Below, one piece after another: positions 9,548 to 17,913 of a DNA stretch of 64,000 bases. The number at the start of each line of letters is the position of its first letter. Position 1 is the stretch's first letter. This DNA is from SHZI01 sp041396045. GTDB lineage: Bacteria; Pseudomonadota; Gammaproteobacteria; Steroidobacterales; GCA-2729495. The notes under the pieces were generated by a model. The model saw only the letters and a list, made by a program, of their open reading frames with translations. It made no database searches and was not told the DNA's origin. Location: contig JAWKZI010000003.1 of the NCBI GenBank assembly GCA_041396045.1, forward strand, positions 197,798 through 261,797. The letters run 5' to 3'. A program made the translations under genes and the position numbers.

Positions 9548-10738
9548 CTAAGCGCTGGCCTGCTTCCGCGTGGCGCGGAAACGTCCGGTCTGGATGTGGG
9601 CGTTCTTTGATTCCTTGATAACCACACGATTCCGGCCGTCTTCCTTGGCCTGATACAGACATTCGTCCGCAAGCTGTATAGCGCCCGCGAGACTGCGCTC
9701 ATTGCCCGGGCTGACAATTGCCACCCCCACGCTGACAGTCAGCCAGGCGCCCGTCGTCGACTCGGCGTGCCGAATTGCCAGGGCCTCAACGCTGCGACGC
9801 AATGTTTCTGCTATCTCGCGCCCGAAGTCCTGCGCTGGGCCGAAGAGCACCAGCGCGAATTCCTCGCCGCCGAAGCGCGCCGCAAAATCCAGTGGTCGCT
9901 GGGCGCAACTGGCAATGACATCAGCCACTCGCTTCAATGCGTCATCTCCAGCCTGATGTCCGTAAAGGTCGTTAAATGCCTTGAAATGGTCGATATCCAC
10001 CAGCAGCAGGGTTAACTGGGTCTGGTCGCGCCGCGATTGTCGCCAGAGCTTTTCCACATCCCGGTCATAGCGGCGCCGGTTGTACAGGCCGGTCAATCCG
10101 TCCCGCTCCGCAAGATCGTTGAGCATGCGTGATTCGGTAAATGCATGGCGCACGGCCACCTCAAGCTGAAAGCAGCAGTAGGCGCCAATGATGTTCACGC
10201 CGAGCAGTGTCAGACTCGAAAATACGATCTCCGGCATTGGAAAATGCCAGTTGACCATTCCCCAGCAGTAACAGGCAGAGATCACCATGCTGATCGCCGC
10301 TGCGTACCAGAAGTGCAGCCCCAGCGCGAGCCAGATTACAAAAACCCAGGCAACCTCGGCCCCGAAGTAGAAGGGTTCACCATGCAAACTGGCCCGGGCG
10401 GTGATCGATGTGCTGACCAGCCCGATACAGAGGGCGGTCGCCGCCAGCAGGATCTGATAGCTGGCGTAGGAGTCCTCCTTGTAGGAAAGGACCAGGGTAG
10501 CCATCAGCAACGGCAATGCGATGCCCAGCACGAATGCCGCCGTCGGCCAACTCAGCTTCTCGTCAACGACAGCCAGGATCAAACCAAAGAACATGGCGGC
10601 CGCAACCAGGATGAGAATTGTGCGGGTTTTGGGATAGTTGGCCTCGGCGTAGACACGCCGGAAATCAGCCTCCACGAACTTGCTCTGGAAGCGCAAACGC
10701 GATGAGCGTGGCCGCCGATCAATAATCAGCGAACTCAT
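9548..10738 (-). CDS. Membrane-bound diguanylate cyclase (GGDEF)
   Basis: About 396 residues from the preferred Met at 10738 (MSSLIIDRRP). About six hydrophobic helices (residues ~40-200, including ILILVAAAMFFGLILAVV and AFVLGIALPLLMATLVL) form a membrane sensor. A short signalling helix (RMLNDLAERDGLTGLYNRR) leads into a GGDEF domain with DIDHFKAFNDLYGHQAGD and the active-site GGEEF motif. It makes cyclic di-GMP from two GTP. An RxxD inhibitory site is not obvious before the GGEEF. It is convergent with gloA and stands alone. Cyclic di-GMP often tunes the type IV pili encoded elsewhere in this window, but a link is only inferred. Confidence 0.88.
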   Translation of the reverse strand: MSSLIIDRRPRSSRLRFQSKFVEADFRRVYAEANYPKTRTILILVAAAMFFGLILAVVDEKLSWPTAAFVLGIALPLLMATLVLSYKEDSYASYQILLAATALCIGLVSTSITARASLHGEPFYFGAEVAWVFVIWLALGLHFWYAAAISMVISACYCWGMVNWHFPMPEIVFSSLTLLGVNIIGAYCCFQLEVAVRHAFTESRMLNDLAERDGLTGLYNRRRYDRDVEKLWRQSRRDQTQLTLLLVDIDHFKAFNDLYGHQAGDDALKRVADVIASCAQRPLDFAARFGGEEFALVLFGPAQDFGREIAETLRRSVEALAIRHAESTTGAWLTVSVGVAIVSPGNERSLAGAIQLADECLYQAKEDGRNRVVIKESKNAHIQTGRFRATRKQASA

Positions 10739-10879
10739 ATGCTGTTGCACACCAATCCCCAACGACTTCGTACCCCGGCAAAATGAGCCCACTGCTCCCA
10801 CCAGACGTTACCGGCGAAGCCGGAGGGTGGCTGCGCAATAAGTCACATTTCCCGGCCGGGTCGCATAGCATTGGCGACC

Positions 10880-11491
10880 ATGAATCCGACCCTGAAGTGG
10901 CTCAGCCAGTGGTTGGGGACCGCACTGGTCCTGGCAATCGCCGGCGTGACTCTGACCCAGGACCTGCCGGCGCCACAGTCGCGCGCCGACCGGACTACGG
11001 GGCCAATCGCTGGCCCGGGTACTGCTGAAGATTTGAACCTGCCGTGCACGCTGGAGCCGACGGGCTTTCTGCGCGGCCAGATTTTCGGCGCGGTGACTGT
11101 CGCTGCCGACTGGACTGGCGATGGCCTCTACTGCAATGGCATGGCCCGCCCCGATGGCCGGGGCGTGCGTCTGTTTTTCGCCCACGAGTTGGCGGGCAGC
11201 GGTCGGCTTTCAATCCAGATCAGCATAGATGGCCCGCCGGACAAGCTGGCAGGACATGAAACACCGGCCAATGTCACCATTATCGATCCATCGGGCCGCT
11301 TCTTCAGCAGTGGGGGTTTTGGCCGGTGCTGGACCCGGATCGACGACGTGCGCCAACAACATGGTGCCTCGGAATTGCGCATCGACGGGATCGTGTATTG
11401 CGTAGGCGCCCTGCCTGCCATACGCGACGCGGCATCCCTGACGCTCGGTGATCTGCAATTCGCCGGCCGGGTGATCGTTGATGCGACTTAG
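10880..11491 (+). CDS. Hypothetical exported protein
   Basis: A 203-residue protein not recognised as a known family. The N-terminus MNPTLKWLSQWLGTALVLAI and the following hydrophobic run look like an uncleaved anchor or signal peptide. The remainder is soluble and Cys-containing (LPCTLEPTGFL, GLYCNGMARPDG, RCWTRI, GIVYCVGALP), suggesting a disulfide-stabilised periplasmic domain. Its last 11 bases overlap the start of the DUF192 gene, so the two are translationally coupled. A TTG at 10871 is an alternative start. Confidence 0.55.
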   Translation: MNPTLKWLSQWLGTALVLAIAGVTLTQDLPAPQSRADRTTGPIAGPGTAEDLNLPCTLEPTGFLRGQIFGAVTVAADWTGDGLYCNGMARPDGRGVRLFFAHELAGSGRLSIQISIDGPPDKLAGHETPANVTIIDPSGRFFSSGGFGRCWTRIDDVRQQHGASELRIDGIVYCVGALPAIRDAASLTLGDLQFAGRVIVDAT

Positions 11492-11963
11492 ATCCAGCTG
11501 GTTCGCCAGTCTGACAGGGCTGCTGGTCCTGGCGTCAGCCCTGGCCGCCGGCCCGGCCACAGCCTTGAGTCCGGCCCGCCTCGTCGAGGGCGTTCCCCGG
11601 GGTCAAATCCTGCTGGAAACAGCCGGGCCGCGCTGCCTGCTCATAGATGTGTACCTGGCCCACACCCGTGCCCAGCAGGCGCAAGGTCTGATGTTCGTCA
11701 CGTCCTTGCCTGAATTCGAAGGCATGTATTTCGATCATGAGTCGCCGGTTGAACTGGCGATGTGGATGAAGAACACCATCCTCCCGCTGGACATCGTTTT
11801 CGTGCGGGACGATGGCACCATCGGGCATATTGCGCGGAACACCAAACCCTACTCAACGACCACCATCAGTTCAGGTGGCCCGGTCGTCGGTGTACTGGAA
11901 CTCAACGCCGGGTTCACCCGTCGCTGGCACGTCGAACGGGGCACGCGCGTGCTACTTCAATAG
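11481..11963 (+). CDS. DUF192 family exported protein
   Basis: A 160-residue protein with a signal peptide (FASLTGLLVLASALAAGPATA) followed by a DUF192 domain. Family hallmarks visible are the QAQGLMF segment, MYFDHESPVELAMWMKNTILPLDIVFV, VVGVLELNAGF and a terminal basic/hydrophobic strand. DUF192 proteins are small periplasmic beta-rich proteins of unknown biochemical role. ATG 11481 overlaps the preceding hypothetical gene, suggesting a two-gene operon. The 3' end overlaps the convergent lipoprotein gene by 12 bases. Confidence 0.82.
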   Translation: MRLRSSWFASLTGLLVLASALAAGPATALSPARLVEGVPRGQILLETAGPRCLLIDVYLAHTRAQQAQGLMFVTSLPEFEGMYFDHESPVELAMWMKNTILPLDIVFVRDDGTIGHIARNTKPYSTTTISSGGPVVGVLELNAGFTRRWHVERGTRVLLQ

Positions 11964-12335
11964 CGGCGGCCGGCATTGAACCTCCCAACGCTGGTCGTAG
12001 CCGGCGGGATTGTCCTCAAGATAATCAAAGGACCGGCGCTGAACTACGTCAAAGCCAGCCGCGCAAAGCCGCCGCTGGACCAGCCATGCCGCCAGCCAGG
12101 TCTGTCGCGCAGCGTCGGCGACCGGATCGTCCTCCGGGAACTCCGATGTGAATTTCACATCAAAATAGATGGTACCGGGCTTGTCGAATGGCTGAACCAG
12201 TCCGCTGAAGCGATGGCGATCAAAATCTGCGCTTTTGTCGAGCGCCGAGGTACAACCACCCACACCGCTCATGACAATACTCCCCAGAGTCGCTGCCACC
12301 AGCAGGAATGTCGGCTTTGACTTCTTCAGATTCAT
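11952..12335 (-). CDS. Small putative lipoprotein
   Basis: About 127 residues from Met at 12335 (MNLKKSKPTFLL). A hydrophobic leader and lipobox-like GVGGC (Cys about 28) suggest lipid anchoring. The mature part contains GTIYFDVKFTSEFPEDDP and WLAAWLVQRRLCAAGFDVVQ with a terminal Cys-containing RWEVQCRPPL. No family is recognised. It stands alone, convergent with the DUF192 gene. Confidence 0.6.
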   Translation of the reverse strand: MNLKKSKPTFLLVAATLGSIVMSGVGGCTSALDKSADFDRHRFSGLVQPFDKPGTIYFDVKFTSEFPEDDPVADAARQTWLAAWLVQRRLCAAGFDVVQRRSFDYLEDNPAGYDQRWEVQCRPPLLK

Positions 12336-12715
12336 GTATTCGAAATCCCGTGGAACGGCGTATTGTCCCAGTTGCGGGTGCACCAGACCACTTGTCTAGA
12401 CAGCACGGGAGCACCCTTGAGCAGACTGGATTGAACGCTGGGTCAGCCTGCCGGGTGCGTAAACTGGCAGCCAATACCACCATGCCCCAAGTTGGATGAA
12501 TTGATGGACATGTGCAATCACGGGAAAGATCGGGTAAATTTGCGCCGTTGGGCCGTGGGGGGATCCTGGACCCAAAAGAAGCTGGTCCCGTAAGCTGGCT
12601 TCTGCTCTGAAAAAGAGTCGATGCCGGATACGGAACTGAAGAAGCCGGCATGAATTCAGTCGCAGTGGGGCCGGTCGCCAATACCGGCGATCAAAACTGA
12701 AAACGTTGAGCATTC
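12336..12715. other. Intergenic region upstream of the tonB operon
   Basis: The 380 bases between the divergent lipoprotein and tonB genes hold no supported gene. It presumably contains the promoters for both. No convincing Fur box or consensus -35/-10 pair could be picked by eye. Confidence 0.4.
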
Positions 12716-13342
12716 ATGGAAAGTACCTTTGATACCGGGCTAGGCAGTGGCGGTCGCAAGTCGACCATCCTGGTCATTATTGTTATTTTTCATTTGTTGC
12801 TGGTGTGGGCACTGGTAACCAGCCTGGCCAAGATCGACGCGGAACGCGCGCCGACCATCATCCAGGCAGATATCATCGAAGAGGTGACCAAGGAGGACGA
12901 GCCGCCTCCGCCACCTCCGGCACTTGAGACGCCGCCGCCTTATGTACCACCACCCGATTTTGTTGTGGAGACGCTGGTCCCGACGCAACAGACGACGGCT
13001 TTGGTCGCCACAACCAGCAAGCCCGCGCCCCCGCCGCCCGTCAAGGCCGTGGTGAAAAAGGCACCGACGATCGATCCGAGGTACCGCGGGCGATTCCAGC
13101 CCGGATACCCGCCGACCTCGCGCCGTCTCGGCGAAGAAGGCTCGGTAATAATCTCTGTACTGGTTGGCGCCGACGGCAAGGTTCAGGATGCAAAAGTACA
13201 GAAGAGCAGCGGCTTTGCGCGACTCGATGAGGCGGCACTAAAGCATGCCTTGCGTGCCTGGCGATTTACGCCCGGCTCGGAAGATGGCAAAGCAGTGGCA
13301 ATGTGGAACTCGATCAAGGTAACGTTCAAGATCGAGGGTTGA
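12716..13342 (+). CDS. tonB: TonB energy-transducing protein
   Basis: A 208-residue protein with one N-terminal membrane helix (STILVIIVIFHLLLVWALV), a Pro-rich periplasmic spacer (EPPPPPPALETPPPYVPPP and a second Pro block) and a C-terminal TonB domain (RYRGRFQPGYPP, EGSVIISVLVGADGKVQDAK, SSGFARLDEAALKHALRAWRF). TonB transmits the proton motive force harvested by ExbB/ExbD to outer-membrane receptors. The first gene of a six-gene operon. Receptor clients in this window are the BtuB-type receptor and the broken receptor at 2.6-5.4 kb. Confidence 0.92.
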   Translation: MESTFDTGLGSGGRKSTILVIIVIFHLLLVWALVTSLAKIDAERAPTIIQADIIEEVTKEDEPPPPPPALETPPPYVPPPDFVVETLVPTQQTTALVATTSKPAPPPPVKAVVKKAPTIDPRYRGRFQPGYPPTSRRLGEEGSVIISVLVGADGKVQDAKVQKSSGFARLDEAALKHALRAWRFTPGSEDGKAVAMWNSIKVTFKIEG

Positions 13343-13388
13343 TTTTCAGTCCGGGGATCCCGGGGCAACACTAGAAGGTAGGCGACCA

Positions 13389-14285
13389 ATGGCAGGCGAC
13401 AACATTCAGCTGGCACAGAACACGGACGCAGGCACCAGTGTCCAGGTGCCCGATGGCACGATCCCCATGGATTCGTCAACGGACCCGACATTGGGAGGCA
13501 CCATAGATCCCAGCACCCTGCCAGATGCCAGTTCCATGCCGGACACCGGAGGCCTGGATCTGACGCCGCTCGACAGCATGCCGCCCGTCGACACCAGTGG
13601 GCCCGCACAGGCAGACAACCCCTACGGCCTCGCCGAACTCTGGGCACAGGGCGATTTCGTGTCCAAAGGCACCCTGTTCATCCTGGCAGCGATGTCCCTG
13701 TACTCATGGTTCATCATTCTGGTCAAGCTCTGGGAGCAGGCCCGCCTGCTGCGTCAGGCGAAAGAAGCCAGCCGAAACTTCTGGACTGGCAACTCACTGA
13801 ACGACGGTCTGGAAAAACTCACCGGCAAGGGCAATCTTTTCCGCGCCATGGTCGAAAGCGGCATCAACGCCAGCGAACATACCGATGGCAATCTGACCCA
13901 GAAGGTGCCGCTGACCGAATGGATCGCCGCCAAGCTTCAGCAGAACGTGGATCGCGTCAACAACGATCTGCAGCGTGGTCTGTCCTTCCTTGCCTCCGTA
14001 GGTTCTACAGCTCCTTTCGTCGGTTTGTTCGGTACGGTTTGGGGCATCTATCACGCACTCATCGCGATTGGTGTTGCCGGGCAGGCGAGTATCGACAAGG
14101 TTGCCGGACCCGTTGGTGAAGCACTGATCATGACGGCCCTCGGACTTGCCGTGGCAGTGCCAGCCGTGCTCGGCTACAACTGGCTGTTGCGTCGGAACAA
14201 GGCAATTCTCGATCAGTTCCGTTACTTCACGAACGATCTGTACGCCACCCTCATCAGTGGCGGCGCGATCGGTCACAAGAAGTAA
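13389..14285 (+). CDS. exbB: ExbB/MotA/TolQ-family proton channel subunit with long N-terminal extension
   Basis: A 298-residue protein with the three-helix MotA/TolQ/ExbB fold: GTLFILAAMSLYSWFIILVKLW, then the large cytoplasmic loop, then APFVGLFGTVWGIYHALIAIG and GEALIMTALGLAVAVPAVLGYNWL. It forms the stator that, with ExbD, powers TonB. Before the first helix there is an unusual ~90-residue acidic, Pro/Asp/Ser-rich segment without similarity to ExbB (from MAGDNIQLAQ to AQADNPYGL). It is presumably periplasmic. ATG 13389 has AGAAGG about ten bases upstream. It lies 46 bases after tonB. Confidence 0.92.
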   Translation: MAGDNIQLAQNTDAGTSVQVPDGTIPMDSSTDPTLGGTIDPSTLPDASSMPDTGGLDLTPLDSMPPVDTSGPAQADNPYGLAELWAQGDFVSKGTLFILAAMSLYSWFIILVKLWEQARLLRQAKEASRNFWTGNSLNDGLEKLTGKGNLFRAMVESGINASEHTDGNLTQKVPLTEWIAAKLQQNVDRVNNDLQRGLSFLASVGSTAPFVGLFGTVWGIYHALIAIGVAGQASIDKVAGPVGEALIMTALGLAVAVPAVLGYNWLLRRNKAILDQFRYFTNDLYATLISGGAIGHKK

Positions 14286-14312
14286 CGCAGCGCGTATTTC
14301 CGGAGCAGCACG

Positions 14313-14747
14313 ATGGGTTTGAACGTCAAGGTGGACGATGATGGGGCCGGCGGAGCAATGTCGGACATCAACGTCACGCCCATGGTGGATGTGATGCTGG
14401 TCATACTCATCATCTTCCTGATCACCGTCCCGGTGATTACGAAGACGGTGAAACTGGATCTGCCCAAGGCGTCCAATATCCCCACGGTCACCACACCCGA
14501 AAACATAACGATCGCAGTGGACGCCCAGGGCAATATTTACTGGAAAGACGGCCGCGTACCTAACCAGCAGGCCTTGGCCGACTTGATACGGCAGGCTGCC
14601 ACCACAGTTCCCCAACCGGAAATCCATGTGCGTGGCGACCTGAACGTACGCTATGAGCACGTGGGGCGGATAATCCTCGCGCTGCGCAAGGGCGGCATCC
14701 AGAAAGTGGGCTTCATTTCCGAACCCGACCGCGGCGGCGTCCGCTAA
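14313..14747 (+). CDS. exbD: ExbD/TolR-family biopolymer transport protein (first copy)
   Basis: A 144-residue protein with one N-terminal helix carrying the essential acidic residue (DINVTPMVDVMLVILIIFLI, Asp26), followed by a periplasmic domain (NITIAVDAQGNIYWKDGRV, VHVRGDLNVRYEHVGRIILA-like segment). ExbD works with ExbB as the proton-conducting element. It is 27 bases downstream of exbB, followed by a second exbD. Confidence 0.92.
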   Translation: MGLNVKVDDDGAGGAMSDINVTPMVDVMLVILIIFLITVPVITKTVKLDLPKASNIPTVTTPENITIAVDAQGNIYWKDGRVPNQQALADLIRQAATTVPQPEIHVRGDLNVRYEHVGRIILALRKGGIQKVGFISEPDRGGVR

Positions 14748-14785
14748 CAGCGCGTGCATTTGGCAGCGTAAAGGACACAGTAACC

Positions 14786-15217
14786 ATGTCAATGTCGGTA
14801 GGTACATCGGGAGTTATTGAAGGCGACAAGGCACCGATGATCGAGATGAACATGACGCCGTTGATCGACGTCATGCTCGTGCTCATCGTCATGCTGATTG
14901 TCACGCTACCGATCATGACCCACGCGGTGAAGCTGGACATGCCACCACCGAATGCAAATCCGCCGGATGTGCCGCCGGAAATGATTACGATCAATATCGA
15001 CTACGACGGTACGATCACGTGGAACGGCACGCCCGTGCCCAGCCTCGCGATACTCGATGGCTATTTCAGGGCCGAATCCGACAAGGTGCCACAACCTCAG
15101 GTGGCCATAAAACCGGATGCGCGCGTCAAGTACAATATCGTGGATCAGGTACTTGCCAGCGCCCAGCGCAACCATATCGAGAAGATGGGCCTGGTTGGCG
15201 ACGAGCAGTTCGAGTAG
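14786..15217 (+). CDS. exbD: ExbD/TolR-family biopolymer transport protein (second copy)
   Basis: A 143-residue paralogue of the preceding ExbD: MTPLIDVMLVLIVMLIVTLP with Asp28 as the proton-pathway acid, then MITINIDYDGTITWNGTPV and VAIKPDARVKYNIVDQVLA. Paired exbD genes in one tonB-exbB-exbD-exbD operon are known from Xanthomonas and relatives, where the second copy can be needed for only some substrates. Its spacing of 38 bases fits co-transcription. Confidence 0.92.
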   Translation: MSMSVGTSGVIEGDKAPMIEMNMTPLIDVMLVLIVMLIVTLPIMTHAVKLDMPPPNANPPDVPPEMITINIDYDGTITWNGTPVPSLAILDGYFRAESDKVPQPQVAIKPDARVKYNIVDQVLASAQRNHIEKMGLVGDEQFE

Positions 15218-15363
15218 CGACTCCCAGACGAATATCGCCCGCCATTCCGGTATTTTCCGGAGAGTGTTCAGGGCGCATTCAGCCAGTCGACGGAACATCC
15301 GGGTCGACGGACAATCTAAACTGAAACAAGGACGCTGCGGCTGGCGCCTGGCATTTTGGAGCA

Positions 15364-16629
15364 ATGGTGAGAATGAACGCTAAATTTACAGCAGCCTTGA
15401 GTCTTGCGGCAGTACTGCTTGTGGGCACTGTCATCAGCGTAGCGCCGGCCACTGATGCTTATGCCGCCAAGGCCAAAGCGCCCAAGATGAACCCAAAGGT
15501 CCTGAAGCCACTGAAGGAAGCGCTGGAACTCGCCAACAAGAACGATTTCCCTGCGGCCGAGGTTGAGTTGCAGAAGGCGGAAGCGGTCGACAACAAGTCG
15601 CCCTTCGAGCAGTTCCAGCTCGACGAACTATCAGGGTTTGTGTCCCTCAAGCAGCAGAAATTCAATGACGCTGCAAAGGCCTACGAACGAGGTCTGGACT
15701 CAGGCTTGCTTCCCCCCGAGCAGGTTAACGACCGCTTGCGGCTGCTATCACAAATTTTCCTGCAAACGCAGCCCCGCAACCTTGCCAAGTCGGGTGAGTA
15801 TGGCAAGCGCTGGCTGGAAGCGACGGGGACCCGTGATCCGCTGATGCTGGGTCTGGTGGGCCAGTCGGCCTATTTCGGCGACAACTTCCAGGAAGCGGCC
15901 GACTACATGAAAGAGGCCGTCGATCTCACCAAAGCGGCTGGCGAGAAGCCCGAGGAGAGCTGGCTACTGGTTGAGCAGAGCGCCTTCTCCAAGCTGAATA
16001 ACAATGCCGCAACGGTCGATGTCACGATGGACCTCGTACGGTATTACCCTCGCAAGGAACACTGGGCGGTACTGCTCCAGGAACAGTTGACACGGGCCGC
16101 CAACAAGGATCGCCAGATCATTCAGGTTTTCCGGCTGATGGATGCCGTTGATGCAATGGATCAGGCGGATAACTTCAGCGAAGCCGCAGCCGTGGCGATT
16201 CAGCGCGGCTTCCCTGGCGAAGCCGTGCACTACCTGGAAAAGGGCTACTCATCAGGCGTTCTCGAAAATAGCGGTGACAAGGCCAAGAGCAAGGCCTTGC
16301 TTGATGAGGCACATCGACTGGCAGACACTGACCGGAAGAGCCTGCCCGAGTTCGAGAAGGAAGCCGTAGCGGCCACCGTCGGCGAGCCGGATGTGAAGCT
16401 CGGTGAGACTTATCTGAGCTACGATCAGCCGGCCAAGGCCGTTGAGGCAATCAAGCGTGGCATTGCCAAAGGCGGCGTCAAAAATCTCGATGAAGCTGAA
16501 CTGGCCCTGGGTCGAGCCTATATCCTGACTGGAAACGGGCCTGAGGCCATCAAGACTTTTGAACTGGTAAAAAGCCCGGATTTTGCCCAGCTGGCAAAAC
16601 TCTGGTCGATTCATGCCTCTCAGTTGTAA
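15364..16629 (+). CDS. Exported tetratricopeptide-repeat protein (first of a tandem pair)
   Basis: A 421-residue protein with a signal peptide (AALSLAAVLLVGTVISVAPA, cleavage near DAYAAKA) and helical TPR-like repeats: KPLKEALELANKNDFPAAEVELQKAEA, FEQFQLDELSGFVSLKQQKFNDAAKAYERGL, EAADYMKEAVDLTKAAGE, and a C-terminal QPAKAVEAIKRGIAKGGV block. It is likely a periplasmic scaffold for the Ton complex. The start may be ATG 15364 (GGAG five bases upstream) or ATG 15376. It follows exbD2 by 147 bases and is homologous in layout and motifs to the next gene, indicating a local duplication. Confidence 0.8.
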   Translation: MVRMNAKFTAALSLAAVLLVGTVISVAPATDAYAAKAKAPKMNPKVLKPLKEALELANKNDFPAAEVELQKAEAVDNKSPFEQFQLDELSGFVSLKQQKFNDAAKAYERGLDSGLLPPEQVNDRLRLLSQIFLQTQPRNLAKSGEYGKRWLEATGTRDPLMLGLVGQSAYFGDNFQEAADYMKEAVDLTKAAGEKPEESWLLVEQSAFSKLNNNAATVDVTMDLVRYYPRKEHWAVLLQEQLTRAANKDRQIIQVFRLMDAVDAMDQADNFSEAAAVAIQRGFPGEAVHYLEKGYSSGVLENSGDKAKSKALLDEAHRLADTDRKSLPEFEKEAVAATVGEPDVKLGETYLSYDQPAKAVEAIKRGIAKGGVKNLDEAELALGRAYILTGNGPEAIKTFELVKSPDFAQLAKLWSIHASQL

Positions 16630-16662
16630 CGGCCAAATATGATGATGTGTAGGATGCGGTCG

Positions 16663-17886
16663 ATGTTAAAAAACTTTCTGTTCGCAATCTCGGTCGCGGC
16701 AGGCGCCAGCCTGCTAACTGGCGGCCTGCTCGCCCCGACCCCGGCTTATGCCCAGAAGTCTGAAATCAGCAAAAAGGTGGGAGATCCGCTCAATGCGGGC
16801 CTGGAAGCGGCCAAGAAGGGGCGTGTTACGGAGGCACTGGAAAAGCTCAAGACCGCTGACAGCGCATCCGGCAAGACAGCTTACGAGCAATATCTGATCA
16901 ATGAGGCGTATGGCTTTGTCTATCTGAAGCAGCGCAACTACGATGCGGCTGCCGCCGCCTACGAAAAGAGCCTCAATTCCAGCGCCATGCCGGCCGGCAA
17001 GGTCAATGATCGTGTCAAGACACTTGCCCAGCTCTATTTCCAGGCGCCGCGAAATCTCAACAAGGTTATCGAATACGGCAACCGCTACCTCAAGGCCATC
17101 GGTGGGCGGGATGCAGCCATGCAGGCAATGGTGGGTCAGGCCTACCAGATGTCGGGCAACGACAAGGCAGCCGTAGCCGCTGTCAACAACGCTATCAAGA
17201 TTGCCGGCCAGCCAGCCGAGAACTGGCTGCGCATCCTGCTCAAGAGCTACAACAACCTGGACGACAGCAAGGGCGCCAACCAGGTCACGCAGCTGCTGGT
17301 CAAGCTTTATCCCAGCCAGGATAACTGGCGGTTGCTGTCCAGCGAGCTGCGGCGCAAAGCACAAGGTGACGACCGAACTGCGCTGAACGTCTATCGTCTG
17401 ATGAGCGAACTGGACATCCTGGACAATGGCAAGGATTGCAGTGAGGCAGCCATTGTTGCCATGCAGTCCGGCCTGCCTGCCGAGGCAGTGTCGTTCATGG
17501 AGGGTTGCATTAAAAAGAAGGCGTTCGGTCCGGATGAGGAGTCACGAAGCCAGCGTATTCTGGCCGATGCAATGAAGCGGGCTGCAGCCCAGGAACCAAC
17601 CCTGGCCCAACTCCAAAGTGCTGCCGACAGGTCGCCATCCGGTCAGGCCCAGATCATTCTGGGCGAAGTATTGTTGAGTTATGGCCAGGCCGAGAAGGCG
17701 CTGGCGGCTGCCAAGCGTGGGCTGGCCAAGCCGGGTGCCAATGCCGACGATGCCTGGATGCTGATTGGCCGTGCGGATGTCCAGCTGAAAAACAGTGCGG
17801 AGGCCCGCAAGGCATTCCGCCAGGTCAAGGACACTCGTGCCGCCTCGATCGCCGAGCTCTGGGGAGTTCACGCCGCGAAGATCTGA
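16663..17886 (+). CDS. Exported tetratricopeptide-repeat protein (second of a tandem pair)
   Basis: About 407 residues from ATG 16663 (AGGA eight bases upstream; ATG triplets at 16639-16645 are alternatives). It has a signal peptide (FLFAISVAAGASLLTGGLLA, cleavage near PAYAQ) and the same repeat plan as its neighbour: AGLEAAKKGRVTEALEKLKTADS, YEQYLINEAYGFVYLKQRNYDAA, ARNLNKVIEYGNRYLKAIGG, and a terminal LLSYGQAEKALAAAKRGLAK block. Both end in SIAELWGVHA / KLWSIHA-like segments. It closes the tonB operon. Its role is unknown; TPR proteins are often found in TonB operons. Confidence 0.8.
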   Translation: MLKNFLFAISVAAGASLLTGGLLAPTPAYAQKSEISKKVGDPLNAGLEAAKKGRVTEALEKLKTADSASGKTAYEQYLINEAYGFVYLKQRNYDAAAAAYEKSLNSSAMPAGKVNDRVKTLAQLYFQAPRNLNKVIEYGNRYLKAIGGRDAAMQAMVGQAYQMSGNDKAAVAAVNNAIKIAGQPAENWLRILLKSYNNLDDSKGANQVTQLLVKLYPSQDNWRLLSSELRRKAQGDDRTALNVYRLMSELDILDNGKDCSEAAIVAMQSGLPAEAVSFMEGCIKKKAFGPDEESRSQRILADAMKRAAAQEPTLAQLQSAADRSPSGQAQIILGEVLLSYGQAEKALAAAKRGLAKPGANADDAWMLIGRADVQLKNSAEARKAFRQVKDTRAASIAELWGVHAAKI

Positions 17887-17913
17887 GTGGGGATTTGCAG
17901 CTCGCCTGGCCTG

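Noticed and set aside
13794..14807. Long minus-strand open frame antisense to exbB/exbD
   Set aside because: The plus-strand genes have firm family matches; the antisense translation is low-complexity with no signal.
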